NCBI GenBank assembly: GCA_016706425.1
Contig: JADJJR010000001.1
Coordinates: 2,294,001-2,358,000 of the forward strand
DNA length: 64,000 bases
Direction of reading: 5' to 3'
Source: Elusimicrobiota bacterium
Lineage (GTDB): Bacteria; Elusimicrobiota; Elusimicrobia; FEN-1173
Part shown: in pieces, positions 58,137-64,000 of the stretch
How positions within the stretch are numbered: position 1 is the first letter of the stretch
Layout of the letters: each line of letters opens with the position of its first letter
Notes under the pieces: generated by a model
Database searches by the model: none
Told to the model about the DNA's origin: nothing
Seen by the model: only the letters and a program-made list of their open reading frames with translations
Made by a program: the position numbers and the translations under genes

Positions 58137-58943
58137 TTAGTAAACATTCCCCCCCGGGGACAGGCGGTAGAGCGCGGGGCGGCGTTCGCGGAACAAATCG
58201 TTTCCGCTGCCCAAACGCTTGTCGCGGGCCGTGCGGGGATCGATCCGCGCGACGGCGACGCCCTCCCGGGCGGGGCCAAGGCGGACCAGGCGCTCCCCCC
58301 GCGGGGAAACGATTTGACTGCGTCCGATAAATGACAACGGTCCCGCCGCTCCGGTCTCCCGACCCACGCGGTTGGCCGTGGCCGCGAACACCCGGTTTTC
58401 CAGGCACCGCGTGATCATGGCGTCTGGGCCGTGCGGCAGGACCAGGTTGGCGGGGTGGAGCAACACGTCGGCCCCGGCCAAAGCCAGGGAACGGGCCGCT
58501 TCCGGGAAAAACCAATCAAAACAAATCAGGACGCCGACGCGCGCGGGACCTATGTCCCAGACAGGAAACGGCGCGCCGCCGGACCGAAAAAAAAGCTTTT
58601 CCTTGCCGAACAAATGAACCTTGCGATAAACCCCCCTCCGCCCCCGCGGCCCCACCAGGGCCGCGGCGTTGTACACCCCTCCCGCGGCGGCTTCCGGAAA
58701 TCCATAGAGGACATGGGCTCCCGTGGCGCGGCAAAAATCCGCCGCCCAGCGGGCGCTGGGCCCGTCCGCCGACTCCGCGCGCGCCCGAACCTGTCTCCGG
58801 GAGGCGAAGTTGTATCCCGAAAAGGCCAGTTCCGGAAGCACGTACAAATCGGCCGGAACCCGTTCCATCCACACCCGCGCGCGGGCCCGGTTCCGGTCCC
58901 CGTTGCCCGGGACCGGGTTCGTTTGCACCACCGCCAATCGCAT
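58137..58943 (-). CDS. Nitrilase-family carbon-nitrogen hydrolase
   Basis: Amidase or carbamoylase-type enzyme of 268 residues. Catalytic triad: Glu in LPELAFSGYNF (about residue 38), Lys in YRKVHLFGKEK (about 112), Cys in VLICFDWFFPE (about 144). Substrate cannot be read; related proteins act on carbamoylputrescine, omega-amides or amides. ATG at 58943 with AAGGGGG upstream. It lies 31 bases before cysA and may share its transcript; divergent from the FIST gene. Confidence 0.9.
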   Translation of the reverse strand: MRLAVVQTNPVPGNGDRNRARARVWMERVPADLYVLPELAFSGYNFASRRQVRARAESADGPSARWAADFCRATGAHVLYGFPEAAAGGVYNAAALVGPRGRRGVYRKVHLFGKEKLFFRSGGAPFPVWDIGPARVGVLICFDWFFPEAARSLALAGADVLLHPANLVLPHGPDAMITRCLENRVFAATANRVGRETGAAGPLSFIGRSQIVSPRGERLVRLGPAREGVAVARIDPRTARDKRLGSGNDLFRERRPALYRLSPGGNVY

Positions 58944-59001
58944 CCGTTTCCCCCTTGAACAATCGCCGCTTCGGGGATAAGTATAGAAAGTCACCGACAC
59001 C

Positions 59002-60147
59002 ATGAAAACGGAACTGGTCAAATGGACCCCCGCGGGCGGCTGGTCGCCGGCGCCCCCGGGGCGGCTGAGCGGCGCCCAGTGGGTTCTGGTTTTCGGATCG
59101 CCCGAACACCTCCACCCCCGCCGGGCGTTCGATGAATTGCGCCTGGCCTATCCCAACGCGTTCATCATGGGTTGTTCCACCGCGGGAGAAATTTTCGACA
59201 CGGACGTGCTGGACGATCACCGGGTGGTCACGGCGATCCAGTTCGATCACTCCCGCGTGGTGGGCGCGTCCGCCCCCCTGGCCGACGCCGCCGACAGCCG
59301 CGCCGCGGGGGTGGCCCTGGCCCGGACGCTTCCGGCCGAGGAGTTGCGGCACGTCTTCGTTTTGGCGGAGGGACTGCACGTCAACGGCTCCGCGTTGATC
59401 GAAGGCCTTGTCCAAACGCTCCCCCCGTCCGTGGGCGTGACCGGCGGGCTGGCGGGGGACGGGACCCGATTCAAAGAAACCCTCGTCATGGCCAACGGTC
59501 CGGCGGAAACCAACCGGGTGGTCGCGACGGGTTTTTACGGCCACCAGTTGCGGGTGGGGCACGGGTCCCTCGGGGGCTGGGACCCCTTCGGCCCCGAACG
59601 CCTCATCACCCGGTCCAAGAACAACGTTCTCTTCGAACTGGACGGGCGAAGCGCTTTGGCCCTCTACAAAAACTATTTGGGAGAGCACGCCCAGGACCTC
59701 CCGGCGTCGGCGCTGCTCTTCCCGCTTTGCGTCCGTCCACCGGACACCCGCGATTGGCTGGTGCGGACGGTCCTGGCCATTAACGAAAACGAACGCAGCA
59801 TGACGTTCGCCGGGGACGTGCCCGAGGGGCACATCGCTCGCCTCATGCGCGCCAACTTCGACCGGTTGATCGACGGGGCGATGGCCGCCGCCGACAGCGG
59901 CAAAAACCGGTTGGGGGTGGAACCGGGCCTGGCGTTGCTGATCAGCTGCGTGGGCCGGAAAATGGTCTTGAAGCACCGGACCGTGGAAGAGGTCGAGGGC
60001 GTCCGCACCGTTTTGGGGCCGCGCGTGCCCGCGGCGGGATTTTATTCCTACGGGGAGATCTCCCCGCTCAAGCCCCAGGGGCGTTGCGAGCTCCACAACC
60101 AAACCATGACCATCACCACTTTCGCCGAAACGGACGGGCGCGCGTGA
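59002..60147 (+). CDS. FIST-domain sensory protein
   Basis: A 381-residue protein with a FIST N domain (about 25-215, NAFIMGCSTAGEIF, GVTGGLAGDGTRF) and a FIST C domain (about 225-370, ending GFYSYGEISPL and CELHNQTMTITTF). FIST domains are predicted small-ligand (amino acid) sensors. The stop overlaps the start of a PAS-GGDEF-EAL gene (GTGA), so it probably supplies the input for cyclic-di-GMP control. Weak promoter-like TTGAAC at 58955. Confidence 0.92.
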   Translation: MKTELVKWTPAGGWSPAPPGRLSGAQWVLVFGSPEHLHPRRAFDELRLAYPNAFIMGCSTAGEIFDTDVLDDHRVVTAIQFDHSRVVGASAPLADAADSRAAGVALARTLPAEELRHVFVLAEGLHVNGSALIEGLVQTLPPSVGVTGGLAGDGTRFKETLVMANGPAETNRVVATGFYGHQLRVGHGSLGGWDPFGPERLITRSKNNVLFELDGRSALALYKNYLGEHAQDLPASALLFPLCVRPPDTRDWLVRTVLAINENERSMTFAGDVPEGHIARLMRANFDRLIDGAMAAADSGKNRLGVEPGLALLISCVGRKMVLKHRTVEEVEGVRTVLGPRVPAAGFYSYGEISPLKPQGRCELHNQTMTITTFAETDGRA

Positions 60148-62384
60148 CCAGCCCCATCCATCGTCTTCTCAAAAAACAATACACACGCCTTTTCCGCGAA
60201 GGACGCGGCTCCCCCTTCCACATGGTGCGCCGACTCCTGCGGGCCATCAGCGACACCTACCGACAAGAGGACGAACAACGGCGGGTCCTGGAGCGCTCCC
60301 TCGACATCGGGTCCCAGGAAATCGCCCAGCGGTCGGCGCAGATCCGCAGCGTTTTCCAAATGTACCCCGACGCGTTTCTGGTCGTGGACGCATCGGGGGT
60401 GATTGTGGAAGCGACGGGAGCGATCGGGAACCCGGGAGCGCCCTACTCCTGGCTGGACCGTCCCCTGGCGGAATTCCCGAACACCGACATCGGCCGCCGA
60501 TTTTCCCAGGCTTTCCTCCGCGTGCGGGAAAACCGAACCCCCGCGACTTTCGAATACAGCCTGGCCAAAGGCGCCGAAATTGCGTTCCACGAGGCCCGTC
60601 TGCGTCCCCTGGAGGAGGGGCACGTCCTCGTGGTGGTGCGGGACGTCAGCGAGCACCGCCTGGCGTTGGAAGCCTTGCGCACGGCCGAAGAGCGTTTCGC
60701 CCTGGCCGCCCGGGCGGCCAACGACGGCCTCTGGGACTGGGACCTTCCGGTGAATCGGATCATCTATTCGCCCCGCTGGAAAACCATCTTGGGTCACACC
60801 GACGAGGACATCGCCAACACGTCCAATTCTTGGATGGACCGCGTGCACCCCGAGGACGTGGAGCCCCTCCGGCGGGGTTTGGCGTCCTTGAGCGAACCGG
60901 GGCGGGACACGTTGGAAATGGAGTACCGGATCCGCCACCGGGACAACAGCTACCGGTGGGTGGCCACGCGGGCCATCGCCGTGCGCAACGCTTCCGGCCA
61001 AACGCACCGCCTGGTGGGGTCCATGACCGACATCACGCCCCACAAGGCCGTCGAGGAGCAACTCCGCCACGAGGCGTTTCACGACAAGGTGACGGGTCTG
61101 GCCAACCGCGCCCTCTTCCTGGACCGGCTCACGAACATTCTCGACCGGGTAAAACGCCAACCCGGGTATTTGTTCTCGGTTCTCTACGTCGATTTGGACC
61201 GCTTTTCCACCATCAACGAGCGGGTCGGCCACGAAGCGGCGGACCGCCTGCTCCAGACGGTGGCCGCCCGCCTGAGGTCCTACGCGCGGGTGGGCGACAC
61301 CGTCGCGCGTCTGGGCGACGACGAATTCGCCGTCCTCTTGGACGGGATCGCCAACGAACGGGCCGCCGTCATATTCGCTGAACGCATGCGCGAGCTGATC
61401 GCGGCGCCCGTCGATCTCAGTCCCGACGAAATCAGCGTCACCGCCAGTCTGGGCATCGCCATCAACTCGCCGGAGACCAACGACGCCGAAACCCTCCTGA
61501 ACGAAGCCGAAAGCGCGATGCAGCGGGCCAAGCAAACCGGGAAGAACCGGCAGGAGCTCTTCAACCGGGAGACCCACGCCCATCTCGTCAGCAAACTTCG
61601 GATCGAGACGGAGCTTCGCCACGCGGCCGAGCGCGGGGAGCTCGAAATTTTTTATCAGCCCATTTACCGGCTGTCGGATCAGAAAATCATCCGGGCGGAG
61701 TCCCTGTTGCGATGGCGGCACCCCCAGCGCGGCATGATCTCCCCGGCGGACTTCATCCCGGTCGCTGAGGAGACCGGCCTGATTCTCGCCCTGGGGGACT
61801 GGATCCTGCGGGAAGTGAGCGAGCAGGCGAAGCGCTGGCGGCAATCCGGCGTCGCGCCCTTGACGATCGCGGTCAATTTTTCGCCCCGCCAATTCCAGCA
61901 ACAGAACCTGTTGACCACGGTGGGGGCCACTCTGGCGCGCTTCAAGGATTCGGGGTTTCCCCTGGAGCTCGAAATCACCGAAAGCGCCGCCATGCACGAC
62001 GTGGATTTGTCCGTCAAAATCATGAAAAACCTGCGGGACATGGACGTGCGCATTTCGATCGATGATTTCGGCGTGGGGTATTCCTCGCTGAGCTGTTTGC
62101 GCCTCTTCCCCCTCAACACGCTCAAAATCGACCGCGGTTTCGTCGAAGGAATTCCCGAGGTCAAAGACAACTCCTCCATCACCAACGCCATCATCGGCAT
62201 CGGTCACAGCCTCGGCCTGTCGGTCGTCGCCGAGGGCGTGGAGACCAACGAACAACTCACCTATCTGAAACAACAGGGGTGCGACGAGGTGCAGGGCTTT
62301 CTGTTGAGCCGCCCGCTCAGCGCCAAGGACGTCACCCCCCGACTGCCCAAAGCGTCCGCCAACGGTTCCGACGGAACCGCTTAA
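60144..62384 (+). CDS. PAS-GGDEF-EAL cyclic-di-GMP enzyme
   Basis: A 746-residue protein: a PAS-like domain (about 65-180), a second PAS with PAC (about 190-315, DGLWDWDLPVNRIIYS), GGDEF (about 325-485) and EAL (about 500-735). The GGDEF motif is GDDEF, with an RVGD I-site five residues before. In the EAL domain ESL replaces EAL, and Asn (VNFSPRQ), Glu (EITESA), DD (IDDFGVGYSS), Lys (LKIDRGF), Glu (VAEGVE) and Gln are kept, so phosphodiesterase activity is likely and cyclase activity doubtful. GTG start, coupled to the FIST gene. Confidence 0.93.
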   Translation: MTSPIHRLLKKQYTRLFREGRGSPFHMVRRLLRAISDTYRQEDEQRRVLERSLDIGSQEIAQRSAQIRSVFQMYPDAFLVVDASGVIVEATGAIGNPGAPYSWLDRPLAEFPNTDIGRRFSQAFLRVRENRTPATFEYSLAKGAEIAFHEARLRPLEEGHVLVVVRDVSEHRLALEALRTAEERFALAARAANDGLWDWDLPVNRIIYSPRWKTILGHTDEDIANTSNSWMDRVHPEDVEPLRRGLASLSEPGRDTLEMEYRIRHRDNSYRWVATRAIAVRNASGQTHRLVGSMTDITPHKAVEEQLRHEAFHDKVTGLANRALFLDRLTNILDRVKRQPGYLFSVLYVDLDRFSTINERVGHEAADRLLQTVAARLRSYARVGDTVARLGDDEFAVLLDGIANERAAVIFAERMRELIAAPVDLSPDEISVTASLGIAINSPETNDAETLLNEAESAMQRAKQTGKNRQELFNRETHAHLVSKLRIETELRHAAERGELEIFYQPIYRLSDQKIIRAESLLRWRHPQRGMISPADFIPVAEETGLILALGDWILREVSEQAKRWRQSGVAPLTIAVNFSPRQFQQQNLLTTVGATLARFKDSGFPLELEITESAAMHDVDLSVKIMKNLRDMDVRISIDDFGVGYSSLSCLRLFPLNTLKIDRGFVEGIPEVKDNSSITNAIIGIGHSLGLSVVAEGVETNEQLTYLKQQGCDEVQGFLLSRPLSAKDVTPRLPKASANGSDGTA

Positions 62385-62387
62385 CCA

Positions 62388-63584
62388 ATGACCGCCCGCC
62401 ACGCCTACGTCGTTTTGGGCGCCGGCGCGCAGGGCCTCGCCGTGGCCCACGACCTGTGCGTCTACGGCCGCGCCGCCCGGGTGACGCTGGCGGACATCGA
62501 CCGCGCGACCGTGCGGGCCGGGGAGGCATTCCTGAAACGGGTTCTGGGACGCGTTTTGTCCGACAACGGCACTCGCCTCGCGGGCCGAACGGTGGACGCC
62601 TCCCGTCCGAGCGCGCTCGCGTCGGTCCTGCGGGGGCACGACGGCGTGCTGAGCGCTTTGCCTTACGCCCTCAATCCCGTGGCCGCGCGCGCCGCCATCG
62701 CGGCCCGTTCCCATTGGGTGGACCTCGGGAGTCCTTTCGACACCACCCGAAAAATTCTCAGTTTATCGGCCCGGGCCGAGAAGAGCGGCGTCGCCCTGGT
62801 GCCCGATTGCGGTTTGGCCCCCGGGCTTTGCAATATTCTGGCGACCCGCGGCATCGAGCAAATGGAGTTCTCGGAGGACGTGCGCCTGTACTGCGGCGGG
62901 CTGCCGGAGACCCCCCGCCCTCCCCTGGGATACAAGCTGGTCTTCAATTTGGACGGCGTGCTGGGAAACTATTTCGGCCGCGCCGTGGCGTTGCAACGCG
63001 GTCGGGTCACCGATCTGGTGCCTTTTTCGGAGCGCGAAGAAATCGATTTCGGCCCCCCTTTGGGGGTTCTGGAAGCCTTCGTCACCGGCGGGGCGACGTC
63101 CACGGCGCCCTGGACCCACGAAGGGCGAGTGGCCAGCTACGTCTTCAAAACCCTGCGTTTCCCAGGCCACTATGAAAAAATTCGCGCCTTAAAGGACTTG
63201 GGGTTGTTGGATGAACGTCCCGTCCGGGTGGACGGGGTTTCGGTGGTGCCCCGCCGTCTTTTCGCACACCTGGCCGAACCGCGTCTTCGGTTCCCCGGGG
63301 ACCGGGATCAGGTAGTCCTGCGGGTCACGGTGCGGGGCCGGCGAAACGGCCGTCCGGCCGCGGTCGCCTACGATTTGTGGGAGCGCGGCTCGGCCGATTG
63401 GACCGCCACGCAGAAAGTCGCCGGGGGGGCGGCGGCGGTGATTTTGGAAACGCTGGTGGGGGGCGCGGTGGTCGCCCGCGGCGCCGTGGCGGTCGAACAG
63501 AAATTTCCGGCGGCCGACGTGATCGACGCGCTTCGTCGAAGGGGCTTGGCGATTAAGGAAACCTGGGCCGGCGAAGGGCGCTGA
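62388..63584 (+). CDS. Saccharopine dehydrogenase-family oxidoreductase
   Basis: A 398-residue NAD(P)-dependent enzyme with an N-terminal Rossmann fold (VLGAGAQGLAVAHDL, residues 9-23), VLSALPYALNPVAARAAIAA, HWVDLGSPF and VPDCGLAPGLCNILATRG typical of the lysine-6-dehydrogenase/saccharopine reductase group, and a C-terminal catalytic domain. Substrate uncertain. It begins 3 bases after the GGDEF-EAL gene. The last 32 bases overlap the opposing gene. Confidence 0.88.
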   Translation: MTARHAYVVLGAGAQGLAVAHDLCVYGRAARVTLADIDRATVRAGEAFLKRVLGRVLSDNGTRLAGRTVDASRPSALASVLRGHDGVLSALPYALNPVAARAAIAARSHWVDLGSPFDTTRKILSLSARAEKSGVALVPDCGLAPGLCNILATRGIEQMEFSEDVRLYCGGLPETPRPPLGYKLVFNLDGVLGNYFGRAVALQRGRVTDLVPFSEREEIDFGPPLGVLEAFVTGGATSTAPWTHEGRVASYVFKTLRFPGHYEKIRALKDLGLLDERPVRVDGVSVVPRRLFAHLAEPRLRFPGDRDQVVLRVTVRGRRNGRPAAVAYDLWERGSADWTATQKVAGGAAAVILETLVGGAVVARGAVAVEQKFPAADVIDALRRRGLAIKETWAGEGR

Positions 63585-64000
63585 AAACCCGTTCGGTTTC
63601 CGCCCACACGCGGGCGGGGTCTTCCGAAAGAACGGGGTCCAACAAAGCGCCCCCGTCGTAACTCCAGGCCGCCAAATGGGTCGCCCCGGCCGCCACCGCC
63701 GCGCGACAGGCGGTTTCAATCTCGCCTTCCGCGCCGCGGGGCAAGCGCATGGCCTGCACCCACACTTGAACCCCCGCTCCGTGCGGTGTCGCCGCCCGAA
63801 GGGCTTTTTGGGTGTAATGGGCCACATGGGCCGCCGGGTCCGGGTGGGTGGGGCGCCACCGCCAATACGGGTCGGTTCCGAAAACGCTCAACCCCTTCAA
63901 CCCCGCCAGACGCTCCCACACGCGGTCGTACTCGGCGTAGCCGTCGATCGCGTAGAGACAGAGCGCGCTTTTGAGCCCCCGATCGCCGGCTTCGCGCACC
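63553..64000 (-). CDS. Unknown protein, C-terminal part (cut by window edge)
   Basis: At least 148 residues, continuing beyond the right edge. Contains ALCLYAIDGYAEYDRVWERL, GTDPYWRWRPTHPD, GVQVWVQAMRLPRG and HLAAWSYDGGALLDP. The alternating strand/helix look and aromatic motifs suggest the last strands of a TIM-barrel, glycoside-hydrolase-like protein, but I do not recognise it. The methionine/GTG near the edge is probably internal. The 3' end overlaps the saccharopine-dehydrogenase-like gene by 32 bases. Confidence 0.6.
   Translation of the reverse strand, partial: VREAGDRGLKSALCLYAIDGYAEYDRVWERLAGLKGLSVFGTDPYWRWRPTHPDPAAHVAHYTQKALRAATPHGAGVQVWVQAMRLPRGAEGEIETACRAAVAAGATHLAAWSYDGGALLDPVLSEDPARVWAETERVFSALRRPRFP

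Noticed and set aside
60048..62714. An 888-codon open frame antisense to the PAS-GGDEF-EAL gene
   Set aside because: Runs across three real genes on the other strand and has no domain features or plausible start.

Overview
The window is a GC-rich, very tightly packed bacterial chromosome segment of about 67 protein genes. There are no gaps above about 160 bases, and I see no tRNA, rRNA, CRISPR array, insertion sequence or prophage. The cell is a diderm: there is a Mla-type lipid transport set (MlaE, MlaF, MlaD), TolB/CpoB/Pal, lipoprotein signal peptides and the lipoprotein maturation enzymes LspA and Lgt. The content (sigma-54-like factor, NrfHA, bactofilin, FabV, many GTG starts) would fit a poorly cultured diderm phylum such as Elusimicrobiota. 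That is a guess from gene content; nothing in the window settles the taxonomy.

Layout. 1-3121 (minus): start of an F1Fo ATP synthase operon (atpZ-like, atpB, atpE, atpF, atpH, atpA cut by the window edge) behind a good promoter. 3163-6668: a small basic/acidic repeat protein (plus), then a minus-strand group reading DAG-kinase-like, RNase H-like exonuclease, folD, cold-shock protein, terminator, rhomboid-like membrane protein. 6702-9838 (plus): typA and fabV. 9843-25622 (minus): one long run starting at an rpsF promoter, rpsF-ssb-rpsR-rplI-dnaB-alr-mlaE-mlaF-mlaD-bifunctional nuclease-radA-PIN/TRAM-ispD-ispF-cysS-rlmB, followed by a cysteine-rich membrane protein. 25637-29039: a divergent sigma-54-family factor (minus) opposite an M23 peptidase, bactofilin and SurA-like protein (plus).

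29050-37335: maf (minus) and capA (plus) with overlapping start codons; then minus-strand cutA, a two-GAF protein with a dead HD-GYP domain, gamma-carbonic anhydrase, argF, tolB, cpoB and pal. 37437-54386 (plus): yggS, proC, a DUF167 protein, mtnA, nrfH-nrfA (ammonia-forming nitrite reduction), ileS-lspA-lgt-rluD, gmk-rpoZ-coaC-coaB-udg-priA, and a membrane/TPR protein. 54176-58943 (minus): a sulfur assimilation set (cysA, cysC, cysH, cysQ) with an unknown protein and a nitrilase-family hydrolase. 59002-63584 (plus): a FIST sensor coupled to a PAS-GGDEF-EAL protein, and a saccharopine-dehydrogenase-like enzyme. A partial unknown gene closes the window.

Most neighbours are joined by ATGA, GTGA or similar stop/start overlaps, so much of the window is probably translated in a coupled way. 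Converging genes often run far into each other (32, 95, 142 and 211 bases). Six promoters share a TGn-extended -10. The least familiar pieces are the 20-cysteine membrane protein at 9843-11948, the divergent sigma-54 homologue at 25637-26746, the two-GAF pseudo-HD-GYP protein at 31149-33065, and the DUF2723-like/TPR protein at 52245-54386.
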